Positions 1 to 8,326 are shown, counted from the stretch's first letter. The stretch: DNA of 64,000 nt from Methanocella paludicola SANAE (GCF_000011005.1 NC_013665.1:1899501-1963500); one strand, 5' to 3'. Notes: generated by a model from the letters alone, not told the origin. A program made the numbers and translations.

Positions 1-147
1 GCTAAAAGCAAAATACAGTTACGTTCCATCGATATAAAGCTTGTTACGGCCGGGGAGACCGGCAAACTTTTATCGTCAGCATGGATAGTAATCGGGTGCA
101 ATCATATACCGGCACGGTCAATGACCGGCATTATGAGGTGATATCTG

Positions 148-435
148 ATGAAGTTGATTAGCGTTTTAATGTTCGTATTACTGGTCGTGTCCGCCATGAC
201 GCTGGGCTGTATCGGCTCTCCGGCGCCTACGCCTACGCCGACGCCCACGCCGACGGCAACTTCGACGCCCACGCCTACGCCTGCTCCGACGGTGACTGTA
301 GCGCCGGTCACTTCCGACATCTACATGCCCCAGGAGACCACGAACGGCCGTACGTATCCGAGTGCGACTGTACCCCCGTCGAATAGAACCCCGGGGAGTG
401 GCGGGCTGATTACCGGGGAGTTAGGCCCCCAGTAA
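148..435 (+). CDS. Small Thr/Pro-rich lipoprotein
   Basis: This 95-residue protein is probably an exported, lipid-anchored surface protein of unknown function. Residues 1-20 form a hydrophobic signal peptide after a single Lys, and MTLGC fits a lipobox with Cys21 as the modified residue. Residues 25-50 are a low-complexity stretch of alternating Pro and Thr, typical of extended and often glycosylated archaeal surface linkers. The remaining 45 residues have no recognisable domain, so the protein may be only an anchor plus a stalk. The ATG at 148 is preceded by a GAGGTG ribosome-binding site. The repetitive Pro/Thr codons produce a spurious Val/Gly frame on the other strand. Confidence 0.75.
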   Translation: MKLISVLMFVLLVVSAMTLGCIGSPAPTPTPTPTPTATSTPTPTPAPTVTVAPVTSDIYMPQETTNGRTYPSATVPPSNRTPGSGGLITGELGPQ

Positions 436-503
436 TATTTATTTATTTTTAATTTAGTGCGATGAAAGATTTTTTATGATAAGGCCGCATCATAGCTCTT
501 ATC

Positions 504-923
504 ATGGCGACCCATTACATCGTAGGCTGCGGGGCCGTCGCCCGTGACGCCGAAGGCCGGTTCCTGATGGTCAGGCAGATGGGAGGCTACTGGAAGGGCC
601 TGTGGATCTTCCCCGGCGGCAAGCTCGAGATCGGCGAGACGCTTGAGCAATGCGCCCGCCGCGAGTTCGCCGAGGAGACGTGCAGCGACATCAACATCAA
701 AAAGCTCATCGGCGCCTACGTGTCCTACGACCCGGACACCGAGTTCGAGAAGCAGGTGGTGCTCGTCTATTTCCTTGGTAATAGTCTGTCCTCAGAGCCC
801 AGGGTGGGCGAGGGTGTCACAGGCATAGGGTGGTTTACCCTAAGTGATATCGAGGCTATGGAGAAAAATCGGCAGACACCTGGGATCATCTCAACGGTCG
901 CAAAAGACTCGATAAAATTATAA
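504..923 (+). CDS. Nudix hydrolase
   Basis: A 139-residue protein of the Nudix superfamily, which hydrolyses a nucleoside diphosphate linked to another moiety. The Nudix box begins at GGKLEIGET (about residue 39) and continues through REFAEETC, supplying the metal-binding glutamates. The overall size is that of MutT-like single-domain enzymes. The substrate (oxidised nucleotide, ADP-ribose or other) cannot be told from sequence. It stands alone, and a long palindromic repeat begins about 28 bp after its stop. Confidence 0.9.
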   Translation: MATHYIVGCGAVARDAEGRFLMVRQMGGYWKGLWIFPGGKLEIGETLEQCARREFAEETCSDINIKKLIGAYVSYDPDTEFEKQVVLVYFLGNSLSSEPRVGEGVTGIGWFTLSDIEAMEKNRQTPGIISTVAKDSIKL

Positions 924-950
924 ATATTATTCATCACGAAGTTTTTTAAT

Positions 951-1502
951 TTCCTGTGGGCGTTGGATTGTTTGGTCAGTAACACGAACTTCTCCAAAGG
1001 AAATAAACCACTAATTTTTCTTTAAGATTTTACTCACTAAACCCCAAAGCCCCGAACTCACCGTCAATGCACGAACTCTCAAACACTCTGGGCATTGCAC
1101 GAACGCCCGAAGCCTCAAACCCAAAAAGAAGGCTCTAAAGCTCGAATACACGTTTGAAACGCTAAACGACATAGCACTAACCCTCCAATGCTCGGTTAAA
1201 CCGCCAACGACACTAAAACCCAAAAATTCTGGGGAATGACCGGGCTCTTAGAGTGTTTTGCTTCGCAATTCGAGCAGTGCTCCACCGTTTAGCGTTTCAA
1301 ACGTGTTTTAGAGTCTTAGAGACTTCTTTTCGGGTTAGCGCGTTAGAGACTTAGAGCACTGCCCAGAGTGTTTGAGAGTTCGTGCGTTGACGGTGAGTTC
1401 GAGGCTTAGAGGCTTCGTGAGAAAAATCTTTAAAAAGAATTCGTGCGTTAATTCCTTTGGAGAGGTTCGTGATACCGACCGAACAAATCAACTCCACGGG
1501 AA
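951..1502. repeat. Foldback element A (long imperfect palindrome, TCGGTATCAC-end family)
   Basis: The left end (951-1030) is the imperfect reverse complement of the right end (1425-1502). Both outer ends carry a version of the motif TTGTTCGGTCGGTATCAC, and pairing continues inward almost to the middle near 1230. The arms consist of degenerate 8-10 nt words such as CTCGAA, GCTCTAAAG, CACGAA and CACTAA on the left, with their complements on the right. No credible gene lies inside. This is a diverged relative of the elements at 22114-22650 and 54258-54788. A vestigial extra terminus (GTTACCGATCAAACAAATC) lies just outside the right end, near 1523-1541. Length and terminal inverted repeats resemble a MITE. 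Confidence 0.85.
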
Positions 1503-1644
1503 TACTCATAGGATACGGTAAGTGTTACCGATCAAACAAATCTACGATTAATAGGTGATTTATAAAAACCAAGAAACACTAAAATAAAAAAGCAGGCGGC
1601 AGGGCCTTAATTATGTCCCCATTCCAACCCGCATAAATATGAAC

Positions 1645-2022
1645 TTACTTCTTGGCCTTCTTCTTGCCGTCCTTCTTCGGGATCTTGAACAGCGACTTGT
1701 CGTTCCTGTCAAGCTTCACGTACTTGAGCTGGGCGGTGCCGATCTTCTCGACGTTGGCCTTGTAGATCTTGCCCTTGTTCTCCTTGGCCGCTGCCTGGAT
1801 CCAGGCCGGGGCGTTCTTCGGGACGGCGACGAGCTCTCTCTTGCCGACGAAGTAGTGGAGCTTCTTGGTGCCCTTCTCCCTCAGGACAATGCTGGCCATG
1901 CCGCGGTTCGCGACCTTAAGGGCTGCATCCCTGGGCTGAGCGCCGGTAAAGGTGCCGACCTCTTCGCCTTTCTCGTTTACCAATCCAAAGTTTCTCTTTT
2001 CCCTGCCTTCTTTAGCTACCAT
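1645..2022 (-). CDS. Chromosomal protein MC1
   Basis: MC1 is the small basic chromatin protein of Methanosarcina-type archaea. It binds double-stranded DNA as a monomer and bends it strongly. The MC1 core runs from about residue 8 (KRNFGLVNEKGEEVGTF) through QPRDAALKVANRG and REKGTKKLH to KNAPAW near residue 82. This copy is 125 residues, longer than the roughly 90 usual for the family, because of a Lys-rich C-terminal extension ending KKDGKKKAKK. An SD-like GGAGTG precedes the ATG. It is transcribed alone. The upstream 330 bp is AT-rich and holds TATA-like stretches. Confidence 0.93.
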   Translation of the reverse strand: MVAKEGREKRNFGLVNEKGEEVGTFTGAQPRDAALKVANRGMASIVLREKGTKKLHYFVGKRELVAVPKNAPAWIQAAAKENKGKIYKANVEKIGTAQLKYVKLDRNDKSLFKIPKKDGKKKAKK

Positions 2023-2354
2023 ATTTTAATCACTCCATATATCCACAAGTATAATTTTATTAATTGAATGATTTGTTGCCTTATTAACCTTTTGGTGTTT
2101 AGCGGTTTTTTTATCATAATTTTTTTAGAATCCGCATATTTTATATCCCTTTTTTATACGTTATACCGCCTGACAGATAGATTGTTGCCTTAGTGGGTAA
2201 AAATATCGTGGATTTTATACACTATTAAAATAGCAAAGCCCCAGGGTACCCATCCGTATATGCGGTTTGGGTGAGCCATAGTAATAACTATTATGTCGAA
2301 AAAAACGAAAGGTTTATATAGCCACCCGCTAGTTTATATAAAATTACCTTCATT
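2023..2354. other. Intergenic region with MC1 promoter side and one hairpin
   Basis: This 332-bp AT-rich gap separates MC1 from the end of the methyltransferase gene. Reading toward MC1, TATA-like tracts occur near 2140-2165. A separate hairpin, ACCCA-t-CCG (2248-2256) with CGG-tt-TGGGT (2263-2272), lies about 30 bp after a TATA-like ATTTTATAC. It could be a small RNA or a terminator. Two further TATATA tracts lie at 2313-2340. No gene is seen. Confidence 0.4.
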
Positions 2355-3320
2355 TTAATGGCTAAATCGCCCGTTCGACCGTACGGCAAAAAAGGCCCAG
2401 CCATCGTAGATGTCGTTCTTATTCCGGTTGTCGATAACGGCGCCGCGTATGCCCATTTCCTCGAGCGCGGCCGCCAGGAAGTCCATCTCTTCCTTCGTAT
2501 TCACCGTGAATAGCAGGAACCCGTCGTCTTTTAGCGTTTTCACCGCTTCCTCGAAGATCATACGCCAGATATTTTTGTTGAACTCGTAGATGGTCCCGAG
2601 CATGAGCCCGAGCACGGCATCGTACTTTTCGCCTACGAACCTCGTCAGGGCCATGGCATCCACGACCATCGCGCTCTCGGGGTCGAGTGTGCCGTGGTAG
2701 ACGCCGTTACAAATGGCGCACCGGTCGTTGTCGATGCAGAGTATATCCTTGAACAGCGGCTTTATCGCGGCCGTGGACATGCCGTTGCCGCAGCATATCT
2801 CCAGCGCGCTCATCTCTTTGAGGTTGAACCCGTTCTCCTTTGCCAGCCGCTGCATGAGCACACGGAGCCGCTCGTTACGCCCTTCATTAAAAGCAAATGA
2901 CTTTGGCTCCCGCCCCTTGTCGCACTCGCACAGCGCCTGCTCGGCAAGGCTTACGGCCAGGTACTCCCGGAGCGCCTTTCGAAACTGGCCGGGGTCGACC
3001 TTTTTCTTCCTGACCGACGACACGATACCGCCGCCCAAAACGGCGTTCACGAGCTTTTCGGCCTGCTGCCTTGACGCCTTTGCCGCCGGGTACGGTATGA
3101 CGAACCAGAAGTCGCCACCATCCAATTTATTCTTAAAGGCAGCGCCGATCGCCGACCCGCCCTTATCGACGATCGTAAGAGCTGAATCGATGGAGCCTGC
3201 CGGCAGCATGCTCAGCTTATCGAGGTAGTCCAGCGTCCGGAGGTTCATCTCGAGGCCCTCGAAGCTGCCTTCGACGAGGTACGCGTCCTCTTTTAAGCCC
3301 AGCGTCTTTTGCAGGAGCAT
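2355..3320 (-). CDS. SAM-dependent methyltransferase domain protein
   Basis: A 321-residue protein with a class I methyltransferase fold in its C-terminal half. The SAM-binding glycine-rich loop is LEICCGNGMS (about residue 183), followed by an acidic strand end ILCIDND and a motif VVDAMAL that would contact the adenine. The N-terminal 170 residues match no domain I recognise. The frame stays open upstream, but that part lies antisense to the divergent regulator gene, so the ATG at 3320 is preferred. No clear SD is present, while a TATA-like tract at about 3370-3385 points to a short leader. The substrate is unknown. It shares a 90-bp divergent promoter region with the regulator at 3411. Confidence 0.75.
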   Translation of the reverse strand: MLLQKTLGLKEDAYLVEGSFEGLEMNLRTLDYLDKLSMLPAGSIDSALTIVDKGGSAIGAAFKNKLDGGDFWFVIPYPAAKASRQQAEKLVNAVLGGGIVSSVRKKKVDPGQFRKALREYLAVSLAEQALCECDKGREPKSFAFNEGRNERLRVLMQRLAKENGFNLKEMSALEICCGNGMSTAAIKPLFKDILCIDNDRCAICNGVYHGTLDPESAMVVDAMALTRFVGEKYDAVLGLMLGTIYEFNKNIWRMIFEEAVKTLKDDGFLLFTVNTKEEMDFLAAALEEMGIRGAVIDNRNKNDIYDGWAFFAVRSNGRFSH

Positions 3321-3410
3321 ACACTTTACATCGGCGTTATCCGTTTTATACGTTATCGTCCCGGTAAGGGCATATTTTTTATATATTGTTGAATAAATAT
3401 TATAGTAGAT

Positions 3411-3989
3411 ATGGACGAGGAGCCCGGGCAGCAAAAGGTCAGGAAGATCAGCATTTCCCTGTCGAACGACGTGCTCGACTGGGTCCTGAAGGAAAAGGGC
3501 GACCTCAAGGTGTCCACGTTCATCAACCAGGTCCTGAGGAACGCCATGGAGCGCCGGAGGGAAAGCGACGTGAGGGAGGAATTCGCCATACTGGAGCACC
3601 GGCTGAAAAAGCTCGAGGAGGACATCCACGACCTGCGGGCGGTGCGCAGCCTGAACGCCGGCAAGCTCGGCCGGTCCGAACACGTTTCCATACTCTCCAC
3701 GAGGCCGAAGGACGTTTTCGGCGAGCTCGTGCACATCAAGAACGTCTCGGCGAAGAACGCCACCGCAGTCCAGGAAGAGCTCATACGGTTCATGAGGGGC
3801 CGCGAGTATATCGACAGGCCCATAGTGCTCAAGGAATTATTCCCTAATACGGGCTCCAGCATCACGAACGACATCAACTACTGGTATAACGCCTGCCGCG
3901 GCGTCCTGGACAGACTCATCGAAGAAGGCTTCGTCGTACGCCTCGGTAAGAATAAGTACAGGTGGATCGGCGACAGGAAGCACGATTAA
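3411..3989 (+). CDS. Putative DNA-binding regulator (N-terminal RHH-like, coiled coil, C-terminal winged helix)
   Basis: A 192-residue protein. Residues 8-45 (KVRKISISLSNDVLDWV, then a helix with TFINQVLRNAM) resemble a ribbon-helix-helix or similar small DNA-binding fold. Residues 55-80 form a charged coiled coil (EHRLKKLEEDIHDL), and residues 115-188 look like a winged helix ending GFVVRLGKNKYRWIG. This layout suggests a dimeric transcription factor. It is divergent from the methyltransferase gene, with 90 bp between start codons, so it may control that gene and itself. The family assignment is inferred from pattern only. The ATG at 3411 has no SD and follows AT-rich DNA, consistent with a leaderless mRNA. 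Confidence 0.7.
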   Translation: MDEEPGQQKVRKISISLSNDVLDWVLKEKGDLKVSTFINQVLRNAMERRRESDVREEFAILEHRLKKLEEDIHDLRAVRSLNAGKLGRSEHVSILSTRPKDVFGELVHIKNVSAKNATAVQEELIRFMRGREYIDRPIVLKELFPNTGSSITNDINYWYNACRGVLDRLIEEGFVVRLGKNKYRWIGDRKHD

Positions 3990-4039
3990 CTGGTTTTTAC
4001 GTGCACGATGGCATAACCGGCCGGCTTATAATTATAACA

Positions 4040-4054
4040 AATATTAAATATAAA
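4040..4054 (+). promoter_or_regulatory. TATA box for the 4073-4194 RNA candidate
   Basis: The tract around TTAAATATAAA (4044-4054), preceded by AACAAAT, matches an archaeal TATA box with a BRE-like purine stretch. The usual spacing of about 25 bp places transcription start at 4071-4076, exactly where the terminal stem of the RNA candidate begins. Confidence 0.55.
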
Positions 4055-4072
4055 TGTGTAATGAGGATATAT

Positions 4073-4194
4073 TGAGGACGCAATACTCAGGCCGTATGCG
4101 GGCGCTGCGCGCTTCGTGAGCGGTTTGACCCCTCAAGGGCCTCAAAACCCGGCGGGGAACACCCGAGTCAAATCCGGTGTACTTTGCGCCCTCA
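4073..4194 (+). ncRNA. Unassigned structured RNA candidate, about 122 nt
   Basis: No protein-coding frame fits this GC-rich block, which sits in AT-rich surroundings. Its ends pair: 4073-4083 (TGAGGACGCAA) with 4184-4194 (TTGCGCCCTCA), ten pairs with a single A-C mismatch. Inside lie a long hairpin (GGTTTGA-CCC at 4122-4131 against GGG-CC-TCAAAACC ending 4149), a hairpin CGGG-GAACA-CCCG at 4154-4166, and a possible CGCT-TCGTG-AGCG hairpin near 4110-4122. A TATA box lies 25 bp upstream. The GC-rich island, closing stem and own promoter together indicate a stable RNA. It does not fit tRNA, 5S, SRP or RNase P RNA and I cannot name a riboswitch class for it. Confidence 0.6.
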
Positions 4195-4274
4195 CTATTC
4201 TATACAGCCCTACTCATAACGTGCCGCTATTTTATATAATATTATTTTCATATTATCGAGTGTAAGCCCCCGGA

Positions 4275-5018
4275 GTGATACTTATCAAGATAGGCGCTAT
4301 GGCAGACCTGCATTTCGGACCCGACTCGTTAAAGACGTACTCGTCATTGTTCAAGTCCGCAGGCGCCGAAGCAGATATCATTATCTTATGCGGCGACCTT
4401 ACGATGCGGGGGCTTGTCGAGGAAGCCAGGGGCCTGGTGGAAGCGATGGGCATCGCGGACGTCCCCATAGTCAGCGTGCTCGGTAACCATGACCACGAGG
4501 CCAACAACCAGGAAGAGATCATGGACGTCCTCGAGGATGCGGGCGTTAAAGTTCTCGAGCGGGGCTCGTTCATCATGCCGGACCGCTCGGTCGGCGTCTG
4601 CGGCACCAAAGGCTTTTGCGGGGGCTTCGCTCCGGCCAGGATAGCACCCTTCGGCGAGCGCATCCTGAAGATGTTCATCAACGAGACATACAAGGAAGCG
4701 AACAAGGTGAACCGGTCCCTGAAAAGCATGAAGGCCGGCTTCAAGGTCGTTGCGTACCATTACGCGCCGGTACGGGATACGTGTATCGGCGAGCGCTGCG
4801 AGATCATACCGTTCCTGGGCTCGTCCATTTTATCGGACCCGGTCGATACTTTCCGGGCTGACCTGGTATTGCATGGCCATTCCCATAACGGCAGTGAAAA
4901 GGGCTCGACACTTAAAGGCGTGCCCGTCCGTAACGTGGCCCTGCACATCCACGACCGCCACTACTGCATTTACGATACCGGCTCCTTCAGCCCATCCGCC
5001 TCAGAAGCGTCGAAATGA
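4275..5018 (+). CDS. Calcineurin-like metallophosphoesterase
   Basis: A 247-residue protein with the complete set of binuclear-metal phosphoesterase motifs: D-x-H in MADLHFG near residue 10, GDLT near residue 39, GNHD near residue 72, a mid-chain histidine in YHYAP and GHSH near residue 203. It should hydrolyse a phosphomonoester or phosphodiester in the cytoplasm; the substrate is unknown. The GTG at 4275 is used here, but an ATG at 4299 starting MADLHFG is possible. The 3' end overlaps the convergent nucleotidyltransferase gene by 32 bp. Confidence 0.88.
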   Translation: MILIKIGAMADLHFGPDSLKTYSSLFKSAGAEADIIILCGDLTMRGLVEEARGLVEAMGIADVPIVSVLGNHDHEANNQEEIMDVLEDAGVKVLERGSFIMPDRSVGVCGTKGFCGGFAPARIAPFGERILKMFINETYKEANKVNRSLKSMKAGFKVVAYHYAPVRDTCIGERCEIIPFLGSSILSDPVDTFRADLVLHGHSHNGSEKGSTLKGVPVRNVALHIHDRHYCIYDTGSFSPSASEASK

Positions 5019-5580
5019 CCTGAAGCGGGACAGGTATCACGTGGTCCCAGTCGGTCCGGACGAATAGCACGAATGACAGCGCCCGTTCCGTAAAATTTTC
5101 CGTCAGGCGCAAAAAGTAGTCCCAGTCGAACGTTTTATACGTATTCGAGAGCACCGCGATGCAGTCGTACCAGTCGTCCCGGAGGCAGCGCATGGCCAGC
5201 ACTTTCCGGAAGACCAGGTCCTCGGGCGACATGATGAACATCCGGCAGCCTGAAACGCACATGTACCGGCCGCGCCCGATGGTCTCGTCGGTGGTGAGGA
5301 TGCTGCCGATGTTCTCGAGGATGAAGTCGACCTGCACGCCGTTCTTGTACCCCTTGGCGAGCCACTTGACGTCGCTCATGGGGTTGATCTCGAACCCCTC
5401 TTGCTGGAGCGCTTCCAGCGCATGCCCGGTGTCTTCAGGCTTGATGTACAGGTCGATGTCCTTGGTCGACCTTACACGGCCATATGCGGCTACAGCGATA
5501 CCTCCGCCCACTACGTAGGGCACCCGGGCCAGCTCCAGTGCGTCGATGGTCTCCTTGTATATGGCAAAGTCGTTTCTCAT
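4987..5580 (-). CDS. Nucleotidyltransferase-fold protein
   Basis: A 197-residue protein of the polymerase-beta nucleotidyltransferase superfamily. The signature is VVGGGIAVAAYG (residue 22 onward) followed by RSTKDIDLYI, which provides the two metal-binding aspartates, with a third acidic residue likely in VQVDFI. This pattern occurs in stand-alone AbiEii/MNT-like proteins, but no HEPN or antitoxin partner is adjacent, so a toxin role is not supported. It is convergent with the phosphoesterase, sharing 32 bp, and its start is 61 bp from the end of the ATPase gene transcribed in the same direction. Confidence 0.78.
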   Translation of the reverse strand: MRNDFAIYKETIDALELARVPYVVGGGIAVAAYGRVRSTKDIDLYIKPEDTGHALEALQQEGFEINPMSDVKWLAKGYKNGVQVDFILENIGSILTTDETIGRGRYMCVSGCRMFIMSPEDLVFRKVLAMRCLRDDWYDCIAVLSNTYKTFDWDYFLRLTENFTERALSFVLFVRTDWDHVIPVPLQVISTLLRRMG

Positions 5581-5641
5581 GAAAATCCTCCGGCGCGAAA
5601 TAGAATATTATGGCGCAGATATTAAACCGTGACCGAAGAAG

Positions 5642-8326
5642 TTACCGACGTTCACCGAGTTTTGGCAGGATAATTTTGCGGGCCTCCACCAGGATGAAGA
5701 CAGAGGACGTCGCTACTGCGATCGCCAGCCAGTCGTATGCCGACAGAGGGACTGTACTGAAGAGGCCCTCCAGGTACGGTGTGTACAGCAGGGCACACTG
5801 TATAAGGAGCGATATGACGATGGCCCCGATGATGTACAGGTTGCTGAATATGCCCACTGAGAATAGCGACCGGGTCTCGGACCGGCAGTTCAGGCAGTTC
5901 CACATCTGGAAGACGACGAGGGTCGTGAAGGCGACCGTCCTCGCCATGTCCAGGCCCTGAGGCAGGTATAGATTGAACATGAACAGGGTGCCGATGCCGG
6001 TCGTGAAGCCGATGAGCGCCATATCGAAGAGCGTCAGCGGTGTAAATATGCCCTCATTCCTGGGCCGGGGAGGACGCTTCATGACGCCGGGCGCGACGGG
6101 GTCGACGCTCAGGGCAAGCGCGGGCAGGCTGTCTGTGATCAGGTTCACCCATAGGATCTGTACCGCCATCAGCGGCAGAGGCATGCCCAGCATGATGCCC
6201 AGGAACACGACCAGCACCTCGCCCAGGTTGCTGGAAAAAAGGTACTTGACGACATTCTTCACGTTATCGTATATCTTTCGGCCTTCCTCGACGGCCGAGA
6301 CGATGGTGGCGAAGTTGTCGTCCATCAGGACCATGTCCGCGGCCTGCCGGGATACGTCGGTACCGGTAATCCCCATGGCCACGCCTATGTCGGCCTGCTT
6401 GAGGGCCGGGGCGTCGTTGACGCCGTCGCCGGTCATGGCTACGACCCGGCCGTGGCGCTTTAGGGCGTCGACGATCCTGAGCTTTTGCTCGGGTGACGTC
6501 CGGGCGTACACCTTGATGCGGTCGATGTCCCCGACGAGTTCCTCGTCGCTCATCTCCTCCAGCCCGGAGCCTGTGACGACCTCGTCCCCTTCCTTAAATA
6601 TTCCAAGCTGCTTTGATATGGCGACGGCCGTAGGCTTCTGGTCTCCGGTGATCATGACCACGCCGATGCCCGCGGCCTTGCACTTCTCCACAGAGTCTTT
6701 CACTTCAGGCCTCGGAGGGTCCATCATGCCTGCAAGCCCGAGCCATGTCAGGCCGTTCTCGATGTCCCTGGCACTCATGGCGTTCGGGTCGCCCGATATC
6801 TCCTTATAGGCAAGCCCGAGGACCCTCATGCCGTTTCTCGCCAGCTCGTCGTTCAGCTTTAATAAGTGGTCGCGCCTGGATGCATCCATAGGCACGGCCT
6901 GGCTGTCTACCAGCACCCCCGGGCTGGATGCAAGTACGACTTCGGGCGCGCCCTTAACAAAAACATACTTTTTATCCTTGCACACGTTTACGGTAGACAT
7001 CCGCCGGGTATCCGTGTTGAACGGGATCTCGAATATCCTGGGGCAGTCGTCCTCCATCAAGACCTTGTTGAAGCCTGCCTTCGACGCGGCCACCAGCAAT
7101 GCCACCTCGGTCGAGTCGCCCACGATGTTCCACTTTTCCTCGAGGCGCTCGTACGTCGCGTTGTTGCATAGGGCTCCTGCCATCAATAACATCGTCAGCA
7201 CCGGATCCGAAGAAGGCTCGACCTCCCGGCCTCCGGTGATGAATCCGCCTTCGGGAGAATAACCTGAGCCCGTGACATCATATTTCTGGCCCGCGGTCAC
7301 GATCTGTCGGACAACGATGACATTCTGAGTAAGCGTGCCCGTCTTATCCGAGCATATGACGCTTGTGGAGCCCAGTGTCTCTACGGCGGGCAGCCGGCGG
7401 ACGACGGCCTTCTTCTTCGCCATCCGCTGCACGCCCAGCGCAAGGACGATGGTGATGGTCGCCGGAAGGCCCTCGGGTATGGCCGCGACGGCCAGGCTCA
7501 CCGCGACGAGGAACATATCATATATCCCCCTGCCCTCGAGCCATCCGACGATCAATATGACCGCACAAATGACGACAGCGGCGATGCCGAAAAACTTACC
7601 CAGGCGGTCTATGGAGGCCTGCATGGGCGTGTATTGTTCCTTGTTCCCCTCCACCAGGCTTGCGATCCTCCCGATCTCGGTGTCCATCCCGGTGCTCGTG
7701 ACCACGGCCATGCCGCGTCCGTCGAGCACGCTGGTGCCCATGAACAGCATGTTATCCCGGTCGCCCAGAGCCGTATCTTCAGGCAGTACTTCCGCCGTCT
7801 TTTTCGCCGGGCCCGATTCCCCCGTGAGAGCGGCTTCGTCCACCTTCAGGCTGGCCGAGTAAATGAGCCGGCCGTCTGCCGGCACGTTCTCGCCCGCCTC
7901 CGCCTCGATGACGTCGCCCGGCACCAGCTCAGAAGCATTAATTTTCAATCGGTGCCCGTCCCGGACAACGAATGCTTCCTGGACCACCATACGCTTTAGC
8001 GCCTCGAGGGACTGCTCTGCCTTATACTCCTGGACGAACCCCAGTACAGCGTTCATGATCACGATGACGCCGATGATGGCAGCGTCCAGCGTCTCGCCGA
8101 TGAGGAACGAGATGGCCGTCGCCGCAATAAGCAGGTATATTAAAAAATTATTGAACTGGCTTAAAAATAGTAAGAGCTTAGAGGCTTTTTTCGTAGCCCG
8201 CAGGGCGTTCGGCCCGTATTGTTCCCGGCGCCCGGCAGCTTCACCGGGCGTCAGGCCGTTCTCCCCGGTCTTTAGCCTGGTATAGATATCGCCGATATCC
8301 AGAGAATGCCAGGGTATACCGGGCAG
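5642..8326 (-). CDS. P-type (SERCA-like) calcium-transporting ATPase, likely CTG start
   Basis: A P-type ATPase of about 894 residues. The phosphorylation motif is CSDKTGTLT, the actuator motif LTGES, and the hinge MTGDGVNDAP. Residues that form both Ca2+ sites in SERCA are present: AIPEGLPA in TM4, SNLGEVL in TM5 and NLITDSLPALAL in TM6, so Ca2+ export is the best guess. The first ATG (8062) would remove the N-terminal segment and TM1. The frame continues upstream through WHSLDIGDIYTRLK, typical of the family N-terminus, but contains no ATG, GTG or TTG before the TAG that ends usp. A GGAGG overlapping that TAG sits 8 nt before a CTG at 8326, which I take as the start. It is the last gene of argB-usp-ATPase. 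Confidence 0.9.
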   Translation of the reverse strand: MPGIPWHSLDIGDIYTRLKTGENGLTPGEAAGRREQYGPNALRATKKASKLLLFLSQFNNFLIYLLIAATAISFLIGETLDAAIIGVIVIMNAVLGFVQEYKAEQSLEALKRMVVQEAFVVRDGHRLKINASELVPGDVIEAEAGENVPADGRLIYSASLKVDEAALTGESGPAKKTAEVLPEDTALGDRDNMLFMGTSVLDGRGMAVVTSTGMDTEIGRIASLVEGNKEQYTPMQASIDRLGKFFGIAAVVICAVILIVGWLEGRGIYDMFLVAVSLAVAAIPEGLPATITIVLALGVQRMAKKKAVVRRLPAVETLGSTSVICSDKTGTLTQNVIVVRQIVTAGQKYDVTGSGYSPEGGFITGGREVEPSSDPVLTMLLMAGALCNNATYERLEEKWNIVGDSTEVALLVAASKAGFNKVLMEDDCPRIFEIPFNTDTRRMSTVNVCKDKKYVFVKGAPEVVLASSPGVLVDSQAVPMDASRRDHLLKLNDELARNGMRVLGLAYKEISGDPNAMSARDIENGLTWLGLAGMMDPPRPEVKDSVEKCKAAGIGVVMITGDQKPTAVAISKQLGIFKEGDEVVTGSGLEEMSDEELVGDIDRIKVYARTSPEQKLRIVDALKRHGRVVAMTGDGVNDAPALKQADIGVAMGITGTDVSRQAADMVLMDDNFATIVSAVEEGRKIYDNVKNVVKYLFSSNLGEVLVVFLGIMLGMPLPLMAVQILWVNLITDSLPALALSVDPVAPGVMKRPPRPRNEGIFTPLTLFDMALIGFTTGIGTLFMFNLYLPQGLDMARTVAFTTLVVFQMWNCLNCRSETRSLFSVGIFSNLYIIGAIVISLLIQCALLYTPYLEGLFSTVPLSAYDWLAIAVATSSVFILVEARKIILPKLGERR

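Noticed and set aside
1-141. Frame open from the window edge to a TGA at 139-141
   Set aside because: Could be the tail of an upstream gene, but 46 codons with no recognisable sequence and unremarkable composition are not enough.
102-320. Val/Gly-repeat frame on the minus strand
   Set aside because: Reverse reading of the Pro/Thr codon repeat in the lipoprotein gene; no independent support.
951-1502. CRISPR array
   Set aside because: Word repeats are degenerate, only 8-10 nt, irregularly spaced and arranged as a palindrome; there are no unique spacers and no cas genes.
2248-2272. Second independent small RNA gene
   Set aside because: Only one 8-bp hairpin and a weak TATA-like tract are visible; recorded only as a note on the intergenic region.
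3321-3734. N-terminal extension of the methyltransferase frame to 3734
   Set aside because: It lies antisense to the well-supported regulator gene and its sequence looks like a shadow frame; the ATG at 3320 is preferred.
4073-4194. tRNA or known riboswitch at this site
   Set aside because: The closing stem resembles an acceptor stem but there is no D arm, anticodon arm or T arm at the required positions, and no riboswitch consensus that I recognise.
4987-5580. MNT/HEPN or AbiE toxin-antitoxin system
   Set aside because: The nucleotidyltransferase has no partner gene; neighbours are a phosphoesterase on the other strand and an ATPase.
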